Shown here in pieces: positions 35,268-42,880 of a stretch of DNA of 64,000 nt. Made by a program: the position numbers and the translations under genes. The notes beneath the pieces are model-generated. The model had not been told where the DNA came from and did not search any database. It was given only the letters and a program-made list of their open reading frames with translations. The number at the start of each line of letters is the position of its first letter. Within the stretch, counting starts at the first letter, position 1. The stretch comes from Mucilaginibacter gilvus (GTDB lineage: Bacteria; Bacteroidota; Bacteroidia; Sphingobacteriales; Sphingobacteriaceae), in assembly GCF_004054195.1 (NCBI RefSeq), contig NZ_SBIW01000003.1, forward strand, positions 868,001 to 932,000, read 5' to 3'.

Positions 35268-36011
35268 TTATAACGCCTTTATATAATCCAAAAATAAGTA
35301 CAACGCTTTCTTTTTATCTTCCGTCAGGTCAAAATCCAATTTGTGCATCAGGTAATCTTCCAGGTCGAAATCGGCTCGTTTGGGGAGTTCGTTCAGGAGT
35401 TCTTTACGATGTGCAAGGCCCAGGCGTAAAGCGTTGTTAAATGCTGTTATAAAATCTGCAGGGATGGGTTTGTTGGCTATCCACGCAGCAAAAACAAAGG
35501 GTAGTCCGGTGAATTTTAGCCACTCGGCAGAAAGATCGTACGAAAAAGGATAGTCATCTTTTCTACCGAAGGTGCGGTCGCCTATTTGTACAAAGGCAGT
35601 AGTCGGGTTGGTCGAAATGGCATAGTCTGGCGCATCTTTAACCAACTCGGGCTGTACCTGCCAAAAATTTTTGAGCAATACCCGGGCGAGGTTATTGGAG
35701 GTGCGCGATTGCGGGTCGAGTTGAATGGTTTTTACATCTTCGATAGCGCAATTGCTGAAAATAAATACGGAGTTTACCGCGCCAAAAGCGCCGATGCAAT
35801 AGGCCGAAACGATCTCCCACTGCGGCAGACTTAAGGTAGCGGCCACAGGAATCAGGCCAATATCTGCCTCGTCGTCAATAAGTTTCTGTGCGCAGTCGGA
35901 TGGGATATCAAGGCTCAGGTCGATATCGTTGATGATATCTGAGTGTTGTAATCCGTATAAAAAGGGCTTGGTGTTAGTATAGCTAACCGCGGATATTCTG
36001 ATCTTTTTCAC
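35268..36011 (-). CDS. mqnA: Chorismate dehydratase, futalosine pathway of menaquinone synthesis
   Basis: 247 aa with a GTG start at 36011. Signatures: ISAVSYTNTKPFLYGL, CAQKLIDDEADIGLIPVA and DPQSRTSNNLARVLL are typical of MqnA. It makes 3-enolpyruvyl-benzoate from chorismate, the first committed step. The start lies 29 bp inside the end of the histidine phosphatase gene, so translation is coupled. mqnE is two genes upstream. Confidence 0.92.
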   Translation of the reverse strand: MKKIRISAVSYTNTKPFLYGLQHSDIINDIDLSLDIPSDCAQKLIDDEADIGLIPVAATLSLPQWEIVSAYCIGAFGAVNSVFIFSNCAIEDVKTIQLDPQSRTSNNLARVLLKNFWQVQPELVKDAPDYAISTNPTTAFVQIGDRTFGRKDDYPFSYDLSAEWLKFTGLPFVFAAWIANKPIPADFITAFNNALRLGLAHRKELLNELPKRADFDLEDYLMHKLDFDLTEDKKKALYLFLDYIKAL

Positions 36012-36636
36012 TTAGCTGTTCAGGAGTTTTTAGGTGGAGCGCGTTGTTAAAATCTACTATTGTAAACTTGCTTCCATCATAAGTCAATTTATAAAGCACC
36101 AAATTCTGGTGCGGGAAGTTATCCATTTCGGTAAGAGGCTTATCAGTAAGGATACACAACAACAGGCGCATAGCACGGCCATGCATACATATGAGCACTG
36201 TTTCCTCTTCGGGATGGCTCATGATCACATCCATGGCCTCTAATTGGCGTATTTTTACTTCGTTGGGGCTTTCGCCGCCTTCGAATTTAACATCTAGGTT
36301 ACCGGCAACCCAGTTGCGCATTACTTCCAAAAAATCCGCCCTTAATTCGGGCGATGCCGCTTGCCCTTCGTGAATGCCCCAGGCTAACTCATCAAGTCCC
36401 GGAAGTTTCTCATAAGGGAGCCCCAGATCAATAAAAGGCTGCACACTTTGTTGCGTGCGTTTTAAAGCGGAGATATAGATCTTATCAAAACCAACCTGCT
36501 TGTAAGCGGCAAAAAACTGGCGGGCCTGAAGACGGCCCTCGTCGTTAAGGTCGGTATCTTTACCCCGGCCTTGTATAATTCCCTGCTTATTCAGGTCCGT
36601 TTGCCCGTGGCGAACGATGTATAATGTTTTGTTCAT
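35983..36636 (-). CDS. Histidine phosphatase family protein
   Basis: 217 aa. Catalytic RHGQTDLNKQG near residue 9, with a second histidine in MHGRAMRLL. The phosphoglycerate-mutase-like branch with phosphatase activity. Sandwiched between mqnE and mqnA and overlapping mqnA by 29 bp. A link to menaquinone synthesis is possible but unproven. Confidence 0.88.
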   Translation of the reverse strand: MNKTLYIVRHGQTDLNKQGIIQGRGKDTDLNDEGRLQARQFFAAYKQVGFDKIYISALKRTQQSVQPFIDLGLPYEKLPGLDELAWGIHEGQAASPELRADFLEVMRNWVAGNLDVKFEGGESPNEVKIRQLEAMDVIMSHPEEETVLICMHGRAMRLLLCILTDKPLTEMDNFPHQNLVLYKLTYDGSKFTIVDFNNALHLKTPEQLSEKDQNIRG

Positions 36637-36729
36637 TAGTTCAATAGTTCATTTGTTCATTGGTGCCTGGTGGTTCACAGTCGCTGGCTTACTACCAATG
36701 AATTATGAACCGGTGACCCAATGAACTAA
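36635..36729. repeat. GTTCATT-type repeat with inverted arms
   Basis: A run of GTTCA words every 8 bp (36640-36663) is mirrored by TGAATTATGAAC and CCAATGAACTAAT at the right end; ATTAGTTCA pairs with TGAACTAAT and TTCATTGGT with ACCAATGAA. It lies between mqnE and the phosphatase gene and probably folds into a long hairpin. Confidence 0.65.
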
Positions 36730-37919
36730 TTAATCACCGGCAGTTTATAATACTTCGGTTTTTCGGTTTCTTCAAACTGGAAGTCGTTGTAATCGGTAAC
36801 TACATTATAAAGCGTATCACGCTCTATAGGGTAGCGGCCGGCATTTTTTATCAGGTCTACCAGTTGCTTGGTGCTCATGGCCGGATGCTGCTCTTCTGCG
36901 CCCGCCATCGAGTAGATCTTGGTGGTATCGTCCAGCGTACCGTCTATATCATCCACACCGAAATTAAGCGACAATTGTGCGGTGGTGCGGCTTATCATGG
37001 CCCAATAGGCTTTTATATGGTCGAAATTATCAAGGTAGATCCGGGCGATAGCGTAGTTGCGTAGATCCTCCAGTACGGTAGATTCGGGCACGTTGCTCAT
37101 CTGGTTATCCTGGTTGCGGAATTTCAACGGGATAAAGGTTTGGAATCCCCCCGTCCTGTCCTGTAATTCGCGCAGGCGCTCCATATGATCAACCCGGTGC
37201 CAGTATTTTTCAATGTGACCATAAAGCATGGTAGCGTTGGAGCGCATGTCTATTTTATGCCACTCCTCGTGTATGGCCAGCCATTGGTCGCCGGTACATT
37301 TATCTTTAGCTATCAGCTCGCGCACCTCGGGGTGGAAGATCTCTGCCCCTCCGCCGGGTATAGATTCTAAGCCAGCATCCTTCATCAGTTGCATACCGGT
37401 GGCGTAATCTATCTTAGCCTTCTTAAATATGTAGTGATATTCAACCGGGGTTAAAGCTTTTACATGCAGATCGGGTCTATGCTCCTTAATACGGGTAAAT
37501 AGTTCACTGTAAAACGCAACATCGTATTGTGGTAATACGCCGCCTACAATATGTACCTCGGTAACCGGGTGTCCGTCGTATTTTTTAACGATATCAAGCA
37601 TCTCCTCCATCGTGTACTCCCACCCTTCCGATTTTTGCTTAAGCAAACGGGAGTAAGAGCAAAACTTACAATCGTACACACAAAGGTTAGTTGGTTCGAT
37701 ATGGAAATTACGGTTGAAATACGTTTTATTACCGTGTTTTTGTTCGCGGAGGTAGTTGGCCAATATGCCGAGATAACCCAGTTCGGCCTTCTCGTAAAGC
37801 AAAACGCCTTCATCAAAAGTTATACGCTGTTTATCAAGTACCTTTTGTGCGATGGCTTTAAGTTCGGGTAAAAGCTGCGGGTTGTTTAACAGTATCTTGA
37901 AATTTTCTGATACTTCCAT
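36726..37919 (-). CDS. mqnE: Aminofutalosine synthase (radical SAM)
   Basis: 397 aa. The radical-SAM cluster motif CxxxCxxC is at Cys80, Cys84 and Cys87 (NLCVYDCKFCSYSR), followed by VHIVGGVLPQYD and GGGAEIFHPEVRE. This pattern is MqnE rather than MqnC. It joins 3-enolpyruvyl-benzoate to SAM to give aminofutalosine, the step after MqnA. Confidence 0.92.
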   Translation of the reverse strand: MEVSENFKILLNNPQLLPELKAIAQKVLDKQRITFDEGVLLYEKAELGYLGILANYLREQKHGNKTYFNRNFHIEPTNLCVYDCKFCSYSRLLKQKSEGWEYTMEEMLDIVKKYDGHPVTEVHIVGGVLPQYDVAFYSELFTRIKEHRPDLHVKALTPVEYHYIFKKAKIDYATGMQLMKDAGLESIPGGGAEIFHPEVRELIAKDKCTGDQWLAIHEEWHKIDMRSNATMLYGHIEKYWHRVDHMERLRELQDRTGGFQTFIPLKFRNQDNQMSNVPESTVLEDLRNYAIARIYLDNFDHIKAYWAMISRTTAQLSLNFGVDDIDGTLDDTTKIYSMAGAEEQHPAMSTKQLVDLIKNAGRYPIERDTLYNVVTDYNDFQFEETEKPKYYKLPVIN

Positions 37920-38036
37920 TTTTAGACAAATAGTTTAGGCAAAGGTAGCAAAATACAGCAATTTTGTAAGAGCAGTATTTAGTTAACCGTGTTTAAACAT
38001 CTAAAATGACGGTGGGTTTACAGAGGACCCCCGGAC

Positions 38037-38372
38037 TTATAATTTGCTGATTTCTGTAATCATGATACCTGTAAAGCAATCGTCCACACAACCCTTTGGT
38101 ACATAGCCGGCGAAAGAAATAAGCCCATTGTTCTTCGCGTCGAAGTAAACGTCGTTCTTCGTATCATCGACCTTTAGCCAAACGTTTTGTGCTTTGGTAT
38201 AAACCTGGTCCAGCGTAAGCAGCTCCGCTCCTTCGTTGCCATGGGTGCCTAAATTAGCGACTTCCTCGTGCCAACACAATAATGGCTGCCAACGATGCTG
38301 CCGATCCGCTTTCTTGCTGGCAGCAGTCGCTGCTAAGTGATAAGCATCATCTGTTTTTATGATTTCAATCAT
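38037..38372 (-). CDS. Hypothetical protein, 111 aa
   Basis: From the ATG at 38372 (MIEIIKTDD); the upstream TTG at 38387 is less likely. No signal peptide or membrane segment. Contains HRWQPLLCWHEEVANLGTHG and a C-terminal VPKGCVDDCFTGI with two cysteines. I do not recognise the family. It is divergent from the mla operon. Confidence 0.6.
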   Translation of the reverse strand: MIEIIKTDDAYHLAATAASKKADRQHRWQPLLCWHEEVANLGTHGNEGAELLTLDQVYTKAQNVWLKVDDTKNDVYFDAKNNGLISFAGYVPKGCVDDCFTGIMITEISKL

Positions 38373-38476
38373 GATCGGGAAAATCAATACAGCCTACTTT
38401 TGAATCGGTCCTAATAAATACATTCTTTAATTTCTATACTATCTAAAGATAGATGCATCGCTCTTAAAACTTCGCT

Positions 38477-39247
38477 ATGTCACTAATACTAAGCACTAAG
38501 AAATTTTTGGATGAAACAGGAAATATGGCCAGGTTTGTTGGCCGCTTTTTTTCTGCCGGCATTCGTCCACGATATGAAAATAAAGAATTGCTCAACCAGT
38601 GTTTTATTATCGGTTATCAATCATTTCCGCTGGTAGGCTTAACATCCTTTATTATGGGCCTTGTATTAACTATGCAGCTACGCCCCTCGTTAGTCGATTA
38701 CGGTGTAGAGTCGCAGCTGCCTGTAATGGTTGGCCTGGCAATTGTCCGGGAGATTGGTCCGGTTATAACGGCTTTGATATTTGCCGGGAAGATCGGCAGT
38801 AGTATTGGCGCGGAATTAGGTTCAATGAAAGTAACCGAGCAGATAGATGCCATGGAGGTAAGCGGTATTAAGCCCTTTAAATACCTGGTGGCCACCCGTG
38901 TATTAGCTGCTACCTTAATGCTACCGATACTGACGATACTGGGTGATGCCGTTGCGTTATTTGGCGCTTACCTGGGTGTAAATATCAAGTCAGTAACCAG
39001 TTTCAGCTTATTTTTTTTACAGGTTTTTAAAAGCCTGAGCTATAGCGACGTATTGCCCGCCATCTTCAAAACCTTTTTCTTTGGTTTTGCTGTAGGCTTA
39101 GTGGGCTGCTATAAAGGCTTCAATTCTAATAAAGGGACACAAGGCGTGGGTATTTCTGCCAATTCGGCGGTTGTATTGTCGTCCGTATTGATTTTTATCA
39201 TCGACCTTTTAGCGGTGCAGTTGACCGAAGTATTAGGCCTCAATTAA
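38477..39247 (+). CDS. mlaE: MlaE-family ABC transporter permease
   Basis: 256 aa with about five transmembrane segments. The MlaE signatures are SFPLVGLTSFIMGLVLTMQL, IVREIGPVITALIFAGKIG and ELGSMKVTEQIDAMEVSGI. Inner-membrane permease of a phospholipid transport complex that moves lipids between inner and outer membranes. The ATPase gene starts 4 bp downstream. Confidence 0.93.
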   Translation: MSLILSTKKFLDETGNMARFVGRFFSAGIRPRYENKELLNQCFIIGYQSFPLVGLTSFIMGLVLTMQLRPSLVDYGVESQLPVMVGLAIVREIGPVITALIFAGKIGSSIGAELGSMKVTEQIDAMEVSGIKPFKYLVATRVLAATLMLPILTILGDAVALFGAYLGVNIKSVTSFSLFFLQVFKSLSYSDVLPAIFKTFFFGFAVGLVGCYKGFNSNKGTQGVGISANSAVVLSSVLIFIIDLLAVQLTEVLGLN

Positions 39248-39251
39248 ACAG

Positions 39252-40028
39252 ATGAAAGCGACGATCAACCCCCATTCAAATAATATCGATACGGAAGATA
39301 ATAAACCTGTAATCGTTATAGAACATTTACATAAACGTTTCGGCTATAAGAAAGTGCTGAATGACTTTAATCTTATCGTTGAAAGGAATAAAAACGTGGT
39401 GGTGTTAGGGAAGTCAGGATCGGGCAAATCGGTCCTTATCAAATGCATCATTGGTCTGCTAAAACCCGATAGTGGCAACATTAATGTATTCGGCGATAAC
39501 ATTCCGAAGTTAGGTGAAGACGAATTGGATCAGGCAAGAGCTAAGATAGGCTTTCTGTTTCAAAGCAATGCACTATACGATTCTATGACAATCCGCGAGA
39601 ACCTTGAATTTCCGTTAAAGCGGCATTGGGTCGAAATTGCTGATGATGAGGTCAACCGGCTGGTTGCCGAATCATTGGAAAATGTTGGACTGGCGCACAC
39701 GTCTGGCCTGATGCCATCTGAGCTGTCGGGCGGGATGCTTAAACGCATTGCACTGGCCCGCACTATGATACTTAAGCCAGAAGTAATTTTATACGATGAA
39801 CCGACAACGGGCCTGGATCCGGTAACCTCACGGGAAATAGAAGACCTTATTATTGCGCTGCAAAAAAAATACCATACTTCTTCTATCATTATATCACACG
39901 ACATGAATTGTGTGAAAAGAACAGCCGACGTGGTTGTGTTACTACTGGACGGCAAATGTTACGCGCAAGGTTCATTTGAAGAACTACAGTTGTCTGAAGA
40001 CCAAAACATTAAGCAATTTTTTGAATAG
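39252..40028 (+). CDS. mlaF: Mla-type ABC transporter ATP-binding protein
   Basis: 258 aa. Walker A GKSGSGKS, Q-loop FLFQSNALYDSM, signature LSGGMLKRIALARTM, Walker B VILYDEPTTGLDP and the switch His in SHDMN. Energises MlaE. The MCE protein gene starts 6 bp downstream. Confidence 0.94.
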   Translation: MKATINPHSNNIDTEDNKPVIVIEHLHKRFGYKKVLNDFNLIVERNKNVVVLGKSGSGKSVLIKCIIGLLKPDSGNINVFGDNIPKLGEDELDQARAKIGFLFQSNALYDSMTIRENLEFPLKRHWVEIADDEVNRLVAESLENVGLAHTSGLMPSELSGGMLKRIALARTMILKPEVILYDEPTTGLDPVTSREIEDLIIALQKKYHTSSIIISHDMNCVKRTADVVVLLLDGKCYAQGSFEELQLSEDQNIKQFFE

Positions 40029-40034
40029 AATACC

Positions 40035-41048
40035 ATGGCAGAACAAAAAGCAAATAATATCAAACTCGGCATTTTCGTAATGTCCGGTTTATTGGTGCTG
40101 ATCGTCTCCTTTTTTATTATAGGTAAAAACAGCAATATCTTCGGTACAGATTTTAAATTGAAAGTGCGACTTAATAACCTGAACGGTTTAACTGAAGGCA
40201 ACAACGTTTTATTTTCGGGGATACAAGCTGGTACAGTTAAGACAATTGAACTGATCAACGACACCACTATTGAAGTTACCATGCAAATTAATAGTAAAGT
40301 AACATCGCACATCCATAACAATGCCCTGGCAGCAGTGGGTACAGAAGGTTTGATGGGTAACAAAATTGTTAATATTACCCCAGGAAAAGCGGCCGGTCGG
40401 CAAGTAATAGATGGTGACCTATTGGGCGCGCAAAAGGTAGTAAGTATGGATGAGGTCATCACAACTTTGTCTAAAACCAACAATAATGTTGCCAGTATAT
40501 CGGAGGTTTTAAAGGGTACCGTGCTACGTATTGACAGCAGCGAGATCCTAAAATTGATTAACGATAAAGAGATCGGTATCAGCTTAAAATCATCGCTAAA
40601 AAACATTCACCAGGCAACCGACAACGCTAATCAACTAACGATAGGCTTGAACAGTTTAATATCTGGAATTAGAAATGGTAAAGGTGCGGCTGGGCTACTA
40701 CTGACTGACACCACCATGGCGGCCAATTTAAAGTATGCCATGGTCAATATCAGATCGGCAAGCAATAACGCTAATCAAATGACTCTACAGCTAAATACCA
40801 TGGTAAAAGGCATAAACAATAAGTTGACCAATGGTGAAGGGCCTGTTAATACTTTATTGAGGGATTCTGTTATGGCTAACAACATGCGTAAAACTATGGA
40901 AAATCTGAAAAACGGAACAGACGGATTTAACCAGAACATGGAGGCCTTAAAGCGCAATTTCCTTTTCAAAGGATATTTTAAAACTGTAGAAAAGAAGCGT
41001 ATTAAAGATTCTATAACAACACAGCAAGCCCTTAAGGCTAAGCCATAA
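40035..41048 (+). CDS. mlaD: MlaD/MCE-domain substrate-binding protein
   Basis: 337 aa. An N-terminal transmembrane anchor (LGIFVMSGLLVLIVSFFII), then the MCE domain (KVRLNNLNGLTEGNNVLFSGIQAGTV), then a long helical region with repeated NANQLTIGLN / NANQMTLQLN segments. Forms the periplasmic ring of the Mla complex. No MlaA or MlaC homologue is seen here. The next gene (universal stress protein) starts 12 bp later. Confidence 0.9.
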   Translation: MAEQKANNIKLGIFVMSGLLVLIVSFFIIGKNSNIFGTDFKLKVRLNNLNGLTEGNNVLFSGIQAGTVKTIELINDTTIEVTMQINSKVTSHIHNNALAAVGTEGLMGNKIVNITPGKAAGRQVIDGDLLGAQKVVSMDEVITTLSKTNNNVASISEVLKGTVLRIDSSEILKLINDKEIGISLKSSLKNIHQATDNANQLTIGLNSLISGIRNGKGAAGLLLTDTTMAANLKYAMVNIRSASNNANQMTLQLNTMVKGINNKLTNGEGPVNTLLRDSVMANNMRKTMENLKNGTDGFNQNMEALKRNFLFKGYFKTVEKKRIKDSITTQQALKAKP

Positions 41049-41060
41049 ATCATCATTAAA

Positions 41061-41495
41061 ATGGAGTTTAAAAGAATACTAATTGCTATTGATAATACCC
41101 CCAGCGCGGAGAAGGTGGCTATAAATGGCTTGCAATTGGCCCGGCAATACCAGGCGGAGATTGCTCTTGTAAGTATTGTTGATGGCTCGATAATGGAAAA
41201 CCATGATGGTGCAACTCCAAGGGAACTGGAGGATATGGCCGAAGGCAGCTTTAATACAAGCCAACAGCAGGTAATTGATCAGGTTTTTAAAAACTACCCG
41301 GTTAAAACTTTTGTGGAACAGGGTGACCCGGCAAAGGTTATTGTAATGGTAGCTGAAAATTGGAACGCCGACATCATTGTAATGGGAACACATGGCAGGA
41401 AAGGTATTGCACACCTGCTAATGGGCAGTGTTGCCGAAGATGTATTAAGACATTCTAAAAAGGCGCTGGTGATTATCCCGATCTTCCAATCGTGA
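41061..41495 (+). CDS. Universal stress protein, single UspA domain
   Basis: 144 aa. UspA fold with ILIAIDNTPSAEKVA at the N-terminus and the ATP-binding GTHGRKGIAHLLMGSVAEDVL near the C-terminus, ending VIIPIF. Fourth gene of the mla-like operon, an unusual linkage pointing to stress-time use of the lipid transporter. Confidence 0.92.
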   Translation: MEFKRILIAIDNTPSAEKVAINGLQLARQYQAEIALVSIVDGSIMENHDGATPRELEDMAEGSFNTSQQQVIDQVFKNYPVKTFVEQGDPAKVIVMVAENWNADIIVMGTHGRKGIAHLLMGSVAEDVLRHSKKALVIIPIFQS

Positions 41496-41511
41496 TACTA
41501 AAATGTAACGA

Positions 41512-41715
41512 TTGATACAGGTAAAAAAGGAAGGTATAATAAGCGATTTGGTGCTGAACTCTGCAACTGTTAAGGTAAATGATACTGTTTACTTGTTTTA
41601 CCGTGCGGTTGAAAAAGGAAACTTTTCGTCTATCGGCTTTGCAAACTTAGGTGCCCGCAGTGCAAGCAGAAATTACCATGGTAAGTATTATAAACCCGAC
41701 TATAGATGTAAGTAG
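41512..41715 (+). pseudogene. Remnant of a GH130 (mannoside phosphorylase-type) gene, N-terminal piece
   Basis: A 67-codon frame from TTG reads IQVKKEGII, then LNSATVKVNDTVYLFYRAV and KGNFSSIGFANL, matching the start of GH130 enzymes. It then stops in unrelated sequence, whereas the family is over 300 aa. A short internal deletion after KKEGII is also likely. Treated as a dead fragment. Confidence 0.65.
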
Positions 41716-41793
41716 TGATGGTGATCTTTAAAGGGGATCACCGCTTAACGTAAGCATACTGAACCGGCTGTTACACATTAAAAACTAATAAAG

Positions 41794-42520
41794 ATGTTAA
41801 GGCACCTTGGCAATAACCGAACCGCACAGCACAATCTAAAATTGGCTATGATACTGGGTTTGACCGCCGGGTTTGTTAATGCGGCGGGTTTCCTCGCATT
41901 CGCCGTACTAACCACAAATATTACCGGCCATGCAGCGCTTTTTGCGGAAAGAGTTGCCTTGCAGGATTGGAAAACTGCGAAAGTAGTAGCCTTATGGATG
42001 TTCCTGTTTTTTTTCCGGGGCTTTTATTTCAAGCTTAATTGTTTCGATTACCAAAAAAGGCCAGCGCTCCTCCTATGTTATTCCTGTATTTGTAGAGATC
42101 CTTATCTTAGCCATTACTGCGCTTTACGGAAATATTTATCAGGGAAATTTACTAAATAAAGAATTATTTGCGGGAAGCTTGCTTTTTGCTATGGGCATGC
42201 AAAACTCACTAGTGTCCATGATATCAGGATCAGTTGTAAGAACTACGCATCTAACTGGAACATTTACTGACCTGGGCATAGAATTAGCTCAATTAGTTAG
42301 CAACAAAAAAATAAAGCAGAATGATTTGGGATCTAAGATAAAGCTGAGGTTTTACATTATTTTCTCTTTTATGGCCGGTGCCATTACAGGTGCATGTCTT
42401 TTTCGCCTCTGGCGGTTTCACTCTTTTTTTATCCCAACCGGTTTATTATGTTTTGCCTTAATTTACGATGTCCTTAGGATCAAGATAAAACACTACTATC
42501 ATAAAAGTCGGCACCATTAA
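41794..42520 (+). pseudogene. DUF1275 (YoaK-like) membrane protein, frameshifted
   Basis: Two frames together spell one complete DUF1275 protein. The first covers NLKLAMILGLTAGFVNAAGF and TTNITGHAALFAE up to about residue 74; the second, in the +1 frame, continues FSGAFISSLIVS, YVIPVFVEILIL and GMQNSLVSMISGSVVRTTHLTG to the stop. The switch falls at a run of eight T (42007-42014), so one extra T explains it. It may be a real mutation, a sequencing error, or a slippage site. All other family features are intact. Confidence 0.8.
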
Positions 42521-42880
42521 AAAAGCCAAACCTCGGCCTGTTAAATACTGAGGCACACGGATTAAAGTTATCACATAAAGTTGCTTTTTATTCTATCCCT
42601 AATAATGCCGCACCGTGGATATTGCTATGGCGTATTTGCTGATTGCTTCATTAGCTTGCTGCAAATAAATACCTGTGTTTGCGTATGCCAGGACACGATC
42701 CAATTAACAAAAAATACTTGCCAGCCTGACAGGTCATATTAGCCACCGATTTGACAAAACTTTCTCCCCATAGTAAGTCAAAAACCGGTAACCATTATGA
42801 AAATATTCGCCGCGATTAATAATTGTGAAACAATGCAATGACTTAGCACCGGGCGATCTTAGTAGTAAAGCAGCGGATCG
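42521..42880. other. 360-bp intergenic region
   Basis: Lies between convergent genes. No coding frame of substance. A CTGACAGGTCAT word at 42728 is an inverted pair but with only two bases between arms. No clear terminator seen. Confidence 0.5.

Noticed and set aside
38359..38372. FNR-like ATGATTTCAATCAT before mlaE
   Set aside because: Overlaps the start codon of the divergent hypothetical gene and lacks the C/G inner bases of the other sites; not listed as a regulatory feature.
41718..41742. Terminator after the GH130 remnant (GGTGATC / GATCACC)
   Set aside because: Seven-base arms without a following T-run; too weak to call.
42728..42738. CTGACAGGTCAT as another FNR-type site
   Set aside because: Arms are separated by only two bases, so the half-site spacing is wrong for a CRP/FNR dimer.
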